A DNA stretch of 64,000 nucleotides, taken from the NCBI GenBank assembly GCA_902583455.1, contig CACHVY010000002.1, positions 62,001 to 126,000 on the forward strand, read 5' to 3'. Of the stretch, positions 36,368 through 46,817 are shown in pieces. This DNA is from an uncultured Pelagibacteraceae bacterium (GTDB lineage: Bacteria > Pseudomonadota > Alphaproteobacteria > Pelagibacterales > Pelagibacteraceae). Below the pieces are notes generated by a model, which made no database searches, was not told the origin of the DNA, and worked only from the letters and a program-made list of their open reading frames with translations. The first letter of the stretch is position 1; each line of letters opens with the position of its first letter. Position numbers and translations under genes: made by a program.

Positions 36368-37767
36368 TATGTTTTCATTAAGCTTGGTAATTCTTTTATC
36401 CAACTTGATATAGATCCTGCTCCCATACCGATAGCTATATTTTCAGCGTTCAAGTATAGTTTTAAAAATTTTGCTAATTCGTATTGATTATTTACAAAAA
36501 ATACTTGAACCTTGGACTGTTTAGCTATTTGTTTTGCAAAACTATAATAATTAAGTTTCAACTTTATACTCTCACCAGCTTTATAAATAGGACATAATAT
36601 TACAGAATTTGCTTTTTTAAATGATGAACAAAAGTCTTTTTTTAAATCATTTAATCTAGAGATTCTGTGAGGTTGAAAAATACATACTATTTTTTTGTTT
36701 CTATAACTGTTGCTAACTCCATTTATCACTTCTTTAATTTCAGTTGGGTGGTGAGCATAATCATCATAAATATCTGCACCATTATAGCTAAATATTCTAT
36801 TAAACCTTCTTTCTACACCTTTAAAGTTTTTTAAACTTTCCCTCAAAATATTTGGTGAAATACCAATAAAATATGACACAGCTATTGCAGCTGTTGCGTT
36901 TTTTATATTGTGATTTCCTATTAGAGGAATTTCAAATTTCTTTAAAACTATTTTTTTTTTGTTAGGTAGTTGCATTTCTACATCAAAAAATGATTTATTT
37001 TTACAGAATAAAATATTTTTAATTTTGAAATTTGATTTACTGTTAATTCCATAAGTCAGAATATTTTTAATTTTGATAATTTTACAAATTTGTCTAATAT
37101 TTTTGTCGTCTAAACAAACAAATGTCTTACCAAAAGATGGAACTTTGATCATAAATTTTATGAAATTTTTTTTTAAATCATCTAAAGATTTGTAGTAATC
37201 CATATGCTCTCTATCAACATTTGTAACAACTGCATATGTTGAAGGGACTTTTACAAAACTTCCATCAGACTCGTCTGACTCTAATATGCACCACTCACTT
37301 TTTCCAAGTTTAGCTGAGTTTTCTAGAGAATTAATAACTCCGCCATTAATAATTGTTGGGTCTAATTTAGCTTTTGCAAAAATAGAGGCAATCAAAGATG
37401 TTGTTGTAGTTTTTCCATGAGATCCTGAAACTACTATATTTTTTTTTAGTGAAGTTATATGAGCTAACATATCTCCTCTTTTATATATTGGTAAATTTTT
37501 TTTTTTTGCTTCTTTTATTTCTATATTTTTTTCCTTTATTGCAGAAGAGATTACTAAAATTGTTGCTTTTTTAATATTTGATGCCGCGTGCCCTAAAAAA
37601 AATTTGATATGATTTTTTTTTAATCTTTCAATATTTTTGTTAAGACCTTTATCGCTTCCTTGAACTTTAAAGCCAAGGCCTTTCATAATTAAAGCCAAAC
37701 CACTCATACCTATGCCACCTATTCCAACAAAATGAATTATTTCAGATTTACCTAAATTTATATTCAT
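36367..37767 (-). CDS. murC: UDP-N-acetylmuramate--L-alanine ligase
   Basis: A 466-residue Mur ligase adding L-Ala to UDP-MurNAc. N-terminal block IHFVGIGGIGMSGLALIMKGLGFKVQGSD binds the UDP substrate. The ATP site is VSGSHGKTTTTSLIASIF; then ESDESDGSF and NVDREHMDYY; the C-terminal domain has DDYAHHPTEIKEVI. Overlaps murG by 4 bases (ATGA) and murB by one. Confidence 0.97.
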   Translation of the reverse strand: MNINLGKSEIIHFVGIGGIGMSGLALIMKGLGFKVQGSDKGLNKNIERLKKNHIKFFLGHAASNIKKATILVISSAIKEKNIEIKEAKKKNLPIYKRGDMLAHITSLKKNIVVSGSHGKTTTTSLIASIFAKAKLDPTIINGGVINSLENSAKLGKSEWCILESDESDGSFVKVPSTYAVVTNVDREHMDYYKSLDDLKKNFIKFMIKVPSFGKTFVCLDDKNIRQICKIIKIKNILTYGINSKSNFKIKNILFCKNKSFFDVEMQLPNKKKIVLKKFEIPLIGNHNIKNATAAIAVSYFIGISPNILRESLKNFKGVERRFNRIFSYNGADIYDDYAHHPTEIKEVINGVSNSYRNKKIVCIFQPHRISRLNDLKKDFCSSFKKANSVILCPIYKAGESIKLKLNYYSFAKQIAKQSKVQVFFVNNQYELAKFLKLYLNAENIAIGMGAGSISSWIKELPSLMKT

Positions 37768-38831
37768 TTTAATATAAGATTATTTAAACGATTAGAACTT
37801 TTGAGCCAATTATGTTTTTTTTTAAAATCACACATATTTTTTTTTTTTTGAAATATTAATTTTTTATTTTTAATCAAATTTATTATAAAATTATATAAAA
37901 AATTCTGCTTTATATCAGTTTCTCTTATTAACCACCCTAGATTTTTTTTTACATAATATTCTGCATTAAAAAATTGGTGATCATCTTTGGCAAAGGGGAA
38001 AGGTATAGCTAGAAATGGAGTTCCTAGAAATACTAATTCATTAATGGTCGATGCTCCGGATCTTGTTATTGCTAGATCACTTTTTTTTATAATCTTATGC
38101 AGATCATTAGTATATGAAAAAACTTGGGAATTTATATTATTTGATAAATAGTATTTTTTTAGGTTTTTTAAATTTTTAAAACTGGTTTGATGATAAATTT
38201 TAATTTTAAATTTTCTAGATAATTTAATTAAATCATTACTAAATATATTATCAAATTTTTTTGCTCCTTGACTTCCTCCTATTATTAAAATTGAAAAAAA
38301 CTTAGATTTCTTAGCAAGTTTTTTTTTAAATAAAAAAATATTTTTTCTAATTAATGGCTTTATTACCAAGTTTTTATATTCCATTTTTTTTGGTAATTTT
38401 TTTATCTTTTTATTGTATGTGAATATTTTTTCACAATAATTTAATAAAAATAGATTTGATCTACCTAAAACTAAATTCGGTTCAAATAAAAAAATCTTTA
38501 AATTTAAAATCTTGGCAGCTAAACAGATAGGTATAGACATGTAACCTCCGGTAGATATTACCAATTCGATTTTTTTTTTTTTTAAGAATGAATATGACTT
38601 TAATATAGAAAAGATAAATGTAATTAAAAATGGTATAAGACCTATTATATTATTATAAATTTTTGGTACATCTATTAGTTTAATTTTATATTTTTTTTGG
38701 TTTAGATATTTTATACCTCTTTTATCGCATACAATAATAATGTCGTTTTTATCATTCAAATAATCATATAGAACTTGGGCAGGGATTACGTGGCCACCTG
38801 TGCCCCCAGTGCTTATTGTTATTTTTTTCAC
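37764..38831 (-). CDS. murG: UDP-GlcNAc:lipid I GlcNAc transferase MurG
   Basis: A 355-residue GT28 enzyme that turns lipid I into lipid II at the inner face of the membrane. The GTG-start protein begins with the glycine-rich loop ISTGGTGGHVIPAQVLYDYL. LVISTGGYMSIP is the second G-loop, LIIGGSQGAKKFD lies between the domains, and SDLAITRSGASTINELVFLGTPFLAIPFPFA is the UDP-GlcNAc site. The start codon is GTG, one of few in this cluster. It begins 4 bases after ftsW ends. Confidence 0.96.
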   Translation of the reverse strand: MKKITISTGGTGGHVIPAQVLYDYLNDKNDIIIVCDKRGIKYLNQKKYKIKLIDVPKIYNNIIGLIPFLITFIFSILKSYSFLKKKKIELVISTGGYMSIPICLAAKILNLKIFLFEPNLVLGRSNLFLLNYCEKIFTYNKKIKKLPKKMEYKNLVIKPLIRKNIFLFKKKLAKKSKFFSILIIGGSQGAKKFDNIFSNDLIKLSRKFKIKIYHQTSFKNLKNLKKYYLSNNINSQVFSYTNDLHKIIKKSDLAITRSGASTINELVFLGTPFLAIPFPFAKDDHQFFNAEYYVKKNLGWLIRETDIKQNFLYNFIINLIKNKKLIFQKKKNMCDFKKKHNWLKSSNRLNNLILK

Positions 38832-38835
38832 AAAT

Positions 38836-39954
38836 TTAAATCTTTCTCCTTGTAAAATTTAGTATTAAACCTGCAAGTATTGAAGAACTGAGTATAGAAG
38901 AACCCCCGTAACTTAAAAAAGGCAATGTCATGCCTGTTGTTGGAAGAAATCTAATATTTACACCAATATGAATTAATACCTGAAATAAGATTAATAATAT
39001 AGAACCAATTAAAATAAGTTTATTACTGTTATTTTTTTCAGATGGAATTTTTTTAAAGACCTTAAATATTAAGAGTAAAAAAATTAATAAAACTATTAAA
39101 ATAAGCAAAACCCCAAATTCTTCAGAAATCACTGATATAACATAATCTGTATGAGCCTCAGGGACTAAAGTATTCAGCGTCCCTTCTCCAACTCCTTTTC
39201 CAAAGAAACCCCCATCAATAATTGCATCGGTAGCCTTCTGGGATTGATAATTCCCTTTTTGCTTAGTGTCAAAAAATGCTGTTATCCTAAATTTTATATA
39301 TGAAAATTTTGGTATATAAAAAATCAGGTACCCTAAAATAGATAATGAAAACAATATTAAAAAACTAAGTAGGTATAAATTAATTCCAGACACAAATATA
39401 AGACTTAACCATACTAAGGAAATTAATAAAGTTTGCCCAATATCAGGTTGTAAAACTAACAACAATAAAATAGGTAAAATCAGTAATGTGCTTAAAAAAA
39501 ATTTAAAGTAATTATTTGAAGTGAACTTTGATCCTATTATTAATGACAAAAGAATTACTAAGAAAGGTTTTAGAAATTCTATTGGTTGAAATCTTGGTAA
39601 AGTTGGAAAATCTAGCCACCTTTTAGAACCTTTTATTTCAACTCCGAAAAATGGGATTAATATCAAAGAAATAAAAAATAAAATAAACATTAGAATTGAT
39701 ATTTTATAAATATCTTTTTCTTTCAGAGCTGAAAAAAAAATAATTAAACAAAAACCTAAAAAAATGTAAATTAGATGTCTTATGAAGAAATAGTAATTAT
39801 TTGTACCAAGTTTTGTAGAGGCTATAAGTGAAGTTGATACCAAGGAAAAGAACATACCTAGTATGATTAAAGACAAAAATAGAAAAAAAATTAATTTATC
39901 AAGGTTTTTCCACCAATCGTATATTAAGTTGTCATATAAATTTCTACTTTCCAT
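38836..39954 (-). CDS. ftsW: Division SEDS glycosyltransferase FtsW
   Basis: A 372-residue membrane protein with about ten helices, the septal lipid II polymerase partnered with FtsI. Typical blocks are GSKRWLDFPTLPRFQPIEFLKPF, LQPDIGQTLL, the motif around VPEAHTDYVISVISEEFG and LPTTGMTLPFLSYGGSSILSS. Assigned as FtsW rather than RodA by its place between murD and murG. Overlaps murD by 11 bases. Confidence 0.96.
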   Translation of the reverse strand: MESRNLYDNLIYDWWKNLDKLIFFLFLSLIILGMFFSLVSTSLIASTKLGTNNYYFFIRHLIYIFLGFCLIIFFSALKEKDIYKISILMFILFFISLILIPFFGVEIKGSKRWLDFPTLPRFQPIEFLKPFLVILLSLIIGSKFTSNNYFKFFLSTLLILPILLLLVLQPDIGQTLLISLVWLSLIFVSGINLYLLSFLILFSLSILGYLIFYIPKFSYIKFRITAFFDTKQKGNYQSQKATDAIIDGGFFGKGVGEGTLNTLVPEAHTDYVISVISEEFGVLLILIVLLIFLLLIFKVFKKIPSEKNNSNKLILIGSILLILFQVLIHIGVNIRFLPTTGMTLPFLSYGGSSILSSSILAGLILNFTRRKI

Positions 39955-41239
39955 AAAAATTATATCTTTTTATTAATGAGTTAAAATAATCTCCCCTATG
40001 TTCAAAATTTTTAAATTGATCAAAAGATGCGGCTGCTGGACTAAACAAAATTATTTTCTTATTTTTATCGTTTTTAATATCTTTTTGGATAGTTAAAATT
40101 GCATTTTTCAAATTTTTTAGATATTTAAAATTTATTTTTTTTTTAAATTTGTTAGCAAAATATTTTTTATTCAGCCCAATAATATAAGCTTTTATATTTT
40201 TAAAATATTTTCTTTTTAGCTTAAATTTGTCCCCTTTTTTATACATACCTCCTACAATCCAATATATATTTTTATAAGTTGATAGAAGATTATTAGTTGA
40301 TGAAAAACTTGTAGATTTTGAATCGTTTATTATTGTTAAATTTAACTTATCATAAATAATTTGTTTTCTAAATTTTAATCCTTTAAAAAGATTCAATGAT
40401 TTAAATATATTATAATCTTGTATTTTAAAAATCTTTGAGATTTTATAAACAAAGTGAATATTTTTTAAATTATTTTTATCTAGTAAGTATTTATTATTAA
40501 TTTTTTTTTTAAAAAAATCATAATTATTGTAAGCTATCTTAATTACATTGGATTTGATATTTTTTGTTGATATATGTCTATTTATTATTGAACTGTCTTT
40601 CTCTATAAAAGATAATGTATTTTTTGGCTGATCGCATATCAGTTTAATTTTAGCTTCCGCATATTTATTAATATTGTTGTGTCTTTCTAAGTGATCTACA
40701 TTTAAGTTTAAAATAGCTGCGTAATCGGTTTTAAAATATTTGTTATAAAATATTTGATAAGATGATGCTTCAATTATGAAAATAGTATTTTTTTTAATTC
40801 TTTTTTCCTTTAAAGGAGGTTTTCCAATATTGCCAATTAATCTTACATCAAACTTTTTTGATTTAAAAATATTATATAGCATCTGACAAGTGGTTGATTT
40901 ACCATTGGTTCCTGTAATAGTAATTTTAATATTCTTTGGGTAAATAATATAAAAAATATCTAGCTCAGTAATTATTTTGTTCTTATTTTTTATAAGATAT
41001 GATTTCAGTTTGCATTTTTGCATATCTATCCCTGGACTTATAACAATATAATCGAATTCCGATTTTGTAACGCTATTTTTATTCAAAAAAAATTTTTCGT
41101 TTTTTTTATTTTTTAATAACCGATTATCATCATAAATATTAATTTTATTTTTATTGCGTAGATGTTTAAAACATGAATTGCCCGACAGACCTAATCCATA
41201 TATTAATATTTTTTTGTTAAAAAAAATTCTAGTGAGCAT
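39944..41239 (-). CDS. murD: UDP-N-acetylmuramoyl-L-alanine--D-glutamate ligase
   Basis: A 431-residue Mur ligase that adds D-Glu. N-terminal Rossmann-like block ILIYGLGLSGNSCFKHL; ATP loop ITGTNGKSTTCQMLYNIF; EASSYQIFYNKYFK and NLNVDHLERHNN typical of MurD; C-terminal INDSKSTSFSSTNNLL and WIVGGMYKKGDKF. The ATG at 41239 forms a TAATG overlap with mraY; a TTG further upstream at 41296 would overlap mraY by 58 bases and is rejected. Extremely lysine- and asparagine-rich, reflecting A+T bias. Confidence 0.95.
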   Translation of the reverse strand: MLTRIFFNKKILIYGLGLSGNSCFKHLRNKNKINIYDDNRLLKNKKNEKFFLNKNSVTKSEFDYIVISPGIDMQKCKLKSYLIKNKNKIITELDIFYIIYPKNIKITITGTNGKSTTCQMLYNIFKSKKFDVRLIGNIGKPPLKEKRIKKNTIFIIEASSYQIFYNKYFKTDYAAILNLNVDHLERHNNINKYAEAKIKLICDQPKNTLSFIEKDSSIINRHISTKNIKSNVIKIAYNNYDFFKKKINNKYLLDKNNLKNIHFVYKISKIFKIQDYNIFKSLNLFKGLKFRKQIIYDKLNLTIINDSKSTSFSSTNNLLSTYKNIYWIVGGMYKKGDKFKLKRKYFKNIKAYIIGLNKKYFANKFKKKINFKYLKNLKNAILTIQKDIKNDKNKKIILFSPAAASFDQFKNFEHRGDYFNSLIKRYNFYGK

Positions 41240-42324
41240 TATCTCAATTTTAACGTGGCTAATCCAATCATTGCTAAAATTAAAGAAATAATCCAAAATC
41301 TAATTACCACCGTCGACTCCGGCCACCCTTTTTTTTCAAAATGGTGGTGAATTGGCGCCATCATAAATATTCTTTTTCCCGTTAATTTGTAAGAAATCAC
41401 TTGAACAATTACAGATACTGCCTCCAAAACGAAAAGGCCACCTGTAATTGCTAAAACTATCTCATGTTTTGTGACAACGCCCACAGCACCTAAAGAGCCC
41501 CCCAAAGCTAGAGAGCCAGTATCACCCATAAAAATTTTTGCTGGTGGTGCATTAAACCATAAAAATCCTATGGACGCCCCGATAATTGCTCCACAAAAGA
41601 TCGCTACTTCTCCTACACCCTCTATATAAGGTATTAAAAGATAATCAGCAAAAATAATATTGCCTGATACATAACTTATAAAAGCAAAACATCCTGCAAC
41701 TAAAATTATAGGGACAGTAGCTAATCCATCTAGTCCGTCTGTTAAATTAACTGCATTTGATGACCCAACAATAACAAATAAATAAAAAGGTATAAAAAAC
41801 CAACCAAGATTAATAATTAAATTTTTAAAAAATGGTAAGTAAAGATTATTAGTTAAATCAGAGTCTACAAATTTATAAAGAATTATTAATGAAATTAAGC
41901 TAAGAATAATTTGGATTAATAATTTTAATTTTAAAGAAACACCAGTTGAATTGTTATTTTTAATTTTTTTATAATCATCTAATGCGCCCAGAGCTCCAAA
42001 TGAAAATGTTATAAAAATTAACAACCAATTATATGGATTATTAAGATCTGACCACAGAAAAACACTAGTAAATAGACCAATCAAAATTAAAACGCCGCCC
42101 ATTGTAGGTGTGCCTATTTTTTTAATTAAATGGTCTTCAGGACCATCTGGCCTTATTGGATTTGTGATTTTTTTTGTTGAAAAATAATTTATAAACCTAT
42201 CACCAATTAAAAAAACTACTATCATGGCTGTTATTATGGATAAACCAGTTCTTACTGTAAGAAAATTAAAAAAATTTAAGAATGAATAAGTATCTGAAAA
42301 ATTAGTTAATAAATTGTATAACAT
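41239..42324 (-). CDS. mraY: Phospho-N-acetylmuramoyl-pentapeptide transferase MraY
   Basis: A 361-residue polytopic enzyme that transfers phospho-MurNAc-pentapeptide to undecaprenyl phosphate, giving lipid I. Family signatures: GPEDHLIKKIGTPTMGGVLIL, GALGALDDYKKIKNNNSTGVS with the Asp-Asp magnesium pair, SSNAVNLTDGLDGLA and MAPIHHHFEKKGWPESTVVIRFWI. It starts with a one-base overlap with the murE-murF stop (TAATG). Normal length. Confidence 0.98.
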   Translation of the reverse strand: MLYNLLTNFSDTYSFLNFFNFLTVRTGLSIITAMIVVFLIGDRFINYFSTKKITNPIRPDGPEDHLIKKIGTPTMGGVLILIGLFTSVFLWSDLNNPYNWLLIFITFSFGALGALDDYKKIKNNNSTGVSLKLKLLIQIILSLISLIILYKFVDSDLTNNLYLPFFKNLIINLGWFFIPFYLFVIVGSSNAVNLTDGLDGLATVPIILVAGCFAFISYVSGNIIFADYLLIPYIEGVGEVAIFCGAIIGASIGFLWFNAPPAKIFMGDTGSLALGGSLGAVGVVTKHEIVLAITGGLFVLEAVSVIVQVISYKLTGKRIFMMAPIHHHFEKKGWPESTVVIRFWIISLILAMIGLATLKLR

Positions 42325-45146
42325 TACAAATTTTTAATTATTTTATTTAAACCAGTTGAGTTAGAACCTTTTACCATCAAAAAACTGTTATTTGGTAAAT
42401 CATTTTTTATCAATCTATATATATCTTTTTTATTTTTTAATATTCTTCCTCTAATTTGTGGTTTTAATTTGTTAAATGTATGTTTAGTATAATTTCCATA
42501 AACGAAGGTCTTATCTACTTTCGACTTATTGATGTATTTTGCAATGTCAATATGTAGTTTTTTTGAGTATTTTCCAAGTTCAAGCATATTTCCTATTAAT
42601 AGATATTTTTTGGCTTTATTGGTATAAATTTTATCATATCTTTCTAAAGCAAATTTTAGGGAAGAAGGGTTTGAATTATAGCTTTCATCGATAATTTTTA
42701 ACTTTTTTTTACCCTTGTTAAATTTAATTATTGATCCCCTGCTTTGTGGTATGCAAAAGCCTAAAAATAAATTCTGACTTAATTTATCAACACTGAAATA
42801 ATTACTAATTATACATATTGTAGCTAAGATATTTTCAACATGATGGGTTAAATTATTAGATATTAAAAATGATTTTTTTACTCCCTTAATTTTTAAATTA
42901 ATTAAATATTTTTTCTTATATTTTTTTTGGTTTAAAAAAACAATATCAGCACGTTGGTTATTTTTGCTATATGATAAAATTTTTAGACCACGAATTTTAG
43001 ATTTTTTTTCAAAATATTTATAATATTTGTCATCCATATTTAAAACCATGGTGCCATCAGTAGTAACATTGTTAATTATCTCACCTTTTGCTCTTGCAAT
43101 CTCATTTAAATTTTTAAAATTTTTAATATGAGCGTATGAAATATTTGTAATAAGACCTAAGTGGGGCATTATTAATTTAGTGAGGTAGTTTATTTCGCCT
43201 TTCTTATCCATTCCAGTTTCCAATACTGCAAACTTTGCAGTCTCTGGTGTGTTAAAAATACTTAAAGGAACCCCAAATTTATTATTAAAAGATTTTTTTG
43301 AAAAATAAGTTTTCTCTAACTTTTTAAGACAAAAACCAGCTAATTCTTTTACAGAGGTTTTGCCTGATGATCCTGTAATAGCTATTGTATTAGTTTTTAT
43401 AGTTTTTCTAATTATTGAGTTGATGTAATTAAGAAAGCTTAAAGGATTTTTGTTAAATTTTACTTTTGAATTTTTAAATTTCAGATTCGATATCGCTAAA
43501 GCTGCTCCATTAATTATTGCTTCATTTGCAAATTTATTTCCATCAAATTTTTTGCCTTTGGCACCAAAAAATATTGAATTTTTATTAATTTTTTTTGAAT
43601 TTAATGACGCATAATTTAAAATTAATTGCTTATCAACGACATCATATCCGAAAGCCTCATTAACAATATTTGTTTTGATTGATTTTGATAGATTTTTATT
43701 TTTTTTATAAATAGCATCTATAATTTCTAATCTATCTGAAAAAAATTTTTTTTTTTTATACTCTTGATAGTTTTCATGCCCTTTGCCAGCAACAATCAAA
43801 ATATCTCCTGACTTTAATTCTTTGACAGCCATTTTTATTGCTTTTGCTCTTGATGGAATTTCAACAAATCTTTTATTTTTGATACCTTTTTTAATTTGAT
43901 TTCTTATAAATTTTGGATCTTCTAAACGAGGGTTATCGTCTGTTAAATAAATATTATCACAATACTTTTGTGCAATATTTCCCATCATTGATCTTTTATT
44001 TTGATCCCTGTTGCCTCCGCAACCGAATACTAAGGAAATCTTACTTGAAGGGAAATCTTCCTTAACGTTTAATAACACTGTTTTAAGAGCATGCGGAGTA
44101 TGAGCGTAATCTAATATAACAGTGCCATTGTTTTTTAAATTACCAATTTTTTCAAGTCTTCCACTAATTGGTTTAATTTTATTAATTGATTTTAAAATTT
44201 TGATTATTTTTAAACCTGAGAGATAGGCAGCAATAATCGCATAAATTAAATTATTAATTTGAATTTTTCCTATAAGTGATGTTTTAAAAGAATATTTTTT
44301 TTTACCAACTCTTATATCAATTTTTTTTTGATTGCCAATATTTGAAATATTTTTAATATTAATAAATGATTTTGAATTTCCTAAAGTATATTTTTTGAAA
44401 TTTCTTTTTTTTGAAATATGATTTAATATTTTTGATTCTTTTATATTTTCATCAAAAATTATGTTACCTCTAGGGTCTAGTAATTGATCAAAAAGAATTA
44501 GTTTTGAATTAAGATAATCTCTAAATGATTTATGGTAATCAAGATGATCTCTTGAAAAATTGGTAAATATAGCAGATTTAAATTTTATATTTTCTAATCT
44601 AAACTGTTTTAATCCATGACTTGAAGCCTCTAATATTACGTTGTCGATTTTTAATTTTTTTAGTTTTTGTAATACTTTATGGATACTTATAGGATCAAGT
44701 GAGGTATTGCTTGTATTTAAATTAAGATTTTTGGATAAAATACCAAGTGTTCCGATTGAAGCCACTTTTTTATTATTTAACAATAAAATTTGCTGATAAA
44801 AATTTGCTACTGAAGTCTTTCCGTTAGTACCTGTAACCGCTAAAATATTTTTAGGTTTTAATTTATAATATTTGCTCGAAACTTCTGACAATAATTTTCT
44901 TGGATTAATGCTGTTAAGAAACAAAATTTTTTTTTCATTAAAACCCTCAAATTTAGAATTTGATATAATTACTCTAGCTCCATTATTTATTGCATCTTTA
45001 ATATATTTTCTACCTTTAAAAAAATTTCCATCAATTGCAAAAAATATGTCATTTAATTTACAATCTTTGCTGTTAAAACGGATATTTTCAAAACTGATTT
45101 TTTTATATTCTTTTTTTAAATTTTTAAATATTTTGCCTAGTAACAT
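42324..45146 (-). CDS. murE-murF: MurE-MurF fusion: two consecutive Mur ligases in one protein
   Basis: A single uninterrupted 940-residue frame encodes two complete ligases. MurE is about residues 1-483: ATP loop VTGTNGKTS (104-112), EASSHGLKQFR, NFSRDHLDYH and DDNPR (403-407). Its DNPR motif marks meso-diaminopimelate specificity. After a short linker (about 484-495) comes MurF: ATP loop ITGSSGKTS (590-598), LETGMDKKGEI, ITNISYAHI, NMDD and DESYNSNPSSLKFAL, ending LMVKGSNSTGLNKII. MurF adds D-Ala-D-Ala made by Ddl. Products of step one may pass directly to step two. No internal start of matching quality was seen near residue 490. Fusions of murE and murF are known from some other bacteria, for example Bordetella. 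Confidence 0.96.
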   Translation of the reverse strand: MLLGKIFKNLKKEYKKISFENIRFNSKDCKLNDIFFAIDGNFFKGRKYIKDAINNGARVIISNSKFEGFNEKKILFLNSINPRKLLSEVSSKYYKLKPKNILAVTGTNGKTSVANFYQQILLLNNKKVASIGTLGILSKNLNLNTSNTSLDPISIHKVLQKLKKLKIDNVILEASSHGLKQFRLENIKFKSAIFTNFSRDHLDYHKSFRDYLNSKLILFDQLLDPRGNIIFDENIKESKILNHISKKRNFKKYTLGNSKSFINIKNISNIGNQKKIDIRVGKKKYSFKTSLIGKIQINNLIYAIIAAYLSGLKIIKILKSINKIKPISGRLEKIGNLKNNGTVILDYAHTPHALKTVLLNVKEDFPSSKISLVFGCGGNRDQNKRSMMGNIAQKYCDNIYLTDDNPRLEDPKFIRNQIKKGIKNKRFVEIPSRAKAIKMAVKELKSGDILIVAGKGHENYQEYKKKKFFSDRLEIIDAIYKKNKNLSKSIKTNIVNEAFGYDVVDKQLILNYASLNSKKINKNSIFFGAKGKKFDGNKFANEAIINGAALAISNLKFKNSKVKFNKNPLSFLNYINSIIRKTIKTNTIAITGSSGKTSVKELAGFCLKKLEKTYFSKKSFNNKFGVPLSIFNTPETAKFAVLETGMDKKGEINYLTKLIMPHLGLITNISYAHIKNFKNLNEIARAKGEIINNVTTDGTMVLNMDDKYYKYFEKKSKIRGLKILSYSKNNQRADIVFLNQKKYKKKYLINLKIKGVKKSFLISNNLTHHVENILATICIISNYFSVDKLSQNLFLGFCIPQSRGSIIKFNKGKKKLKIIDESYNSNPSSLKFALERYDKIYTNKAKKYLLIGNMLELGKYSKKLHIDIAKYINKSKVDKTFVYGNYTKHTFNKLKPQIRGRILKNKKDIYRLIKNDLPNNSFLMVKGSNSTGLNKIIKNL

Positions 45147-45158
45147 TAATTTAAACTC

Positions 45159-46817
45159 TTAGTACTTTGTGGCTAAAATAGGTCCTATTTTATCAATAAT
45201 TTTTCCTGCTATTTCGACAGATGTCCACCCAGCAGTATTAAATGGTGTTCCTTGGAATGATCCAGTTTTATTTCTATATTGGTAAACATAATCTTTAGAA
45301 AGTTTTGTATCTTCTAATAAAACAACTAAAACATACCTCGGGTTTGAAATTGGAAATACCGAAGCGAAGGTGTTGATTTTTTTTTTTGTATATAATCCAT
45401 TTTCTACTATTTGTGCTGTGCCTGTTTTTCCTCCTACCTCATAGCCTTCAACATCAGATAGGCCTGCTGTTCCATTTGTTACAACTTTTCTTAACATATG
45501 GTTTAGATTAATACTTACGTCATCATTTAAAATTTTTTGTCTTTTTGATTTAACAAATTTTTTTTTTATTAAAGTTGGATTAACCTGATAACCACCATTT
45601 GCTAAAATTGCATATCCTTTAGCAAGTTGAATTGGGGTAGTAGTAATTCCATGTCCGTAAGAGACTGTTTTAAGTTTACAGTCCCTCCATTTGAACGGTA
45701 AGGGCGTTCCTACTTCCTCAATATCAAATTTCATCTTATCTAATATTCCGATGCTTCCTAAAAATTCTTTCATTTTTTCCTTACCTATAATTTCACCGAT
45801 TTTTACTGATCCAATATTGCTTGAATATACTAAAATATCTTCGACATTTAAATCATTTGGCAAATCTTCGTCATACTCTGAAATAATTCTTCCCCCACAT
45901 CTCATTTTTTTTTTTAAATTTAAAAACTCATCCATTGGTGATACCAGCTTATAATTTAAAGCAGCAGCAATTGTAAAAGATTTAAAAACAGAACCAAGTT
46001 CGTAAACGCCTGTAGTCGCGCGGTTAATGAAGTTTTTGTCAGATATATCCTCTCTATGATTTAGATTATAATCAGGTATTGAGACTAAAGATAAAATTTC
46101 TCCATTATTTATATCCATTAATATCCCTGTGCCACCGATATTTTTAAAAATATTTTGTGCGTTTATTAATTCATCTCTAATTATATACTGTAAATGTTTA
46201 TCTAAAGTTAAAATTAGTTTTTGTTTCCCATTTTTTAATTTTTTATCGAAAGACTTTTCTATTCCAGAAATACCATTGTTATCATCATCAATTTGTCCGA
46301 CAACATGTGAAAATAAATTTTTATCTGGATAAATTCTAATTATCTTAGGCTCTAATATAATGGATTTTTCACCTAATAATCTTATTTTTTGAATTTGATC
46401 AGGTGTAACTTTTTTTTTAACATAAAAAAATTTTTTACCCAAAATCTTTCTCTTGATTTCTGAAATGTCACTTTCTGGAAAAGTATATTGCAATTTTATG
46501 AGTAATTTTTTTTTATCTTTTACTAATTTTGGATCTATTCCTACATTAGTGGCAAATACTGATTGACTTATAACGTTTCCATTTCTATCAGTTATATCTG
46601 CTCTATTGATTAGATTTGTTTTTTGGTTGTTAGTAAGAAATAATTTTGATGATAGATAAATTACTCTTGTAGAGTACAATAAGATTATTGAAAAAATAAT
46701 TAGAAAAATAAAGGCAACTCTATTCAAACTTATTTTAAATTTACTTTTGCTGAAATCTTTAAAATCCAAGGTTGATTTGTTAATAGTAATCTTATTTTCC
46801 TGATTATTTTGTGTCAT
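45159..46817 (-). CDS. ftsI: Septal penicillin-binding protein 3 (FtsI)
   Basis: A 552-residue class B PBP, transpeptidase of the divisome. A membrane anchor lies at about residues 34-50. Then RADITDRNGNVISQSV, the pedestal domain, and active-site motifs S276-VF-K279 in ELGSVFKS, SSN in VYSSNIGSVKIG, and KTG in GGKTGTAQ. The domain order and the place between ftsL and murE mark it as FtsI and not PBP2. Overlaps ftsL by 14 bases. Confidence 0.96.
   Translation of the reverse strand: MTQNNQENKITINKSTLDFKDFSKSKFKISLNRVAFIFLIIFSIILLYSTRVIYLSSKLFLTNNQKTNLINRADITDRNGNVISQSVFATNVGIDPKLVKDKKKLLIKLQYTFPESDISEIKRKILGKKFFYVKKKVTPDQIQKIRLLGEKSIILEPKIIRIYPDKNLFSHVVGQIDDDNNGISGIEKSFDKKLKNGKQKLILTLDKHLQYIIRDELINAQNIFKNIGGTGILMDINNGEILSLVSIPDYNLNHREDISDKNFINRATTGVYELGSVFKSFTIAAALNYKLVSPMDEFLNLKKKMRCGGRIISEYDEDLPNDLNVEDILVYSSNIGSVKIGEIIGKEKMKEFLGSIGILDKMKFDIEEVGTPLPFKWRDCKLKTVSYGHGITTTPIQLAKGYAILANGGYQVNPTLIKKKFVKSKRQKILNDDVSINLNHMLRKVVTNGTAGLSDVEGYEVGGKTGTAQIVENGLYTKKKINTFASVFPISNPRYVLVVLLEDTKLSKDYVYQYRNKTGSFQGTPFNTAGWTSVEIAGKIIDKIGPILATKY

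Noticed and set aside
42324-45146. The fusion as two genes with a missed stop
   Set aside because: The frame is open over the junction, no ribosome binding site or methionine suits a separate MurF start near residue 490, and the linker has normal composition.
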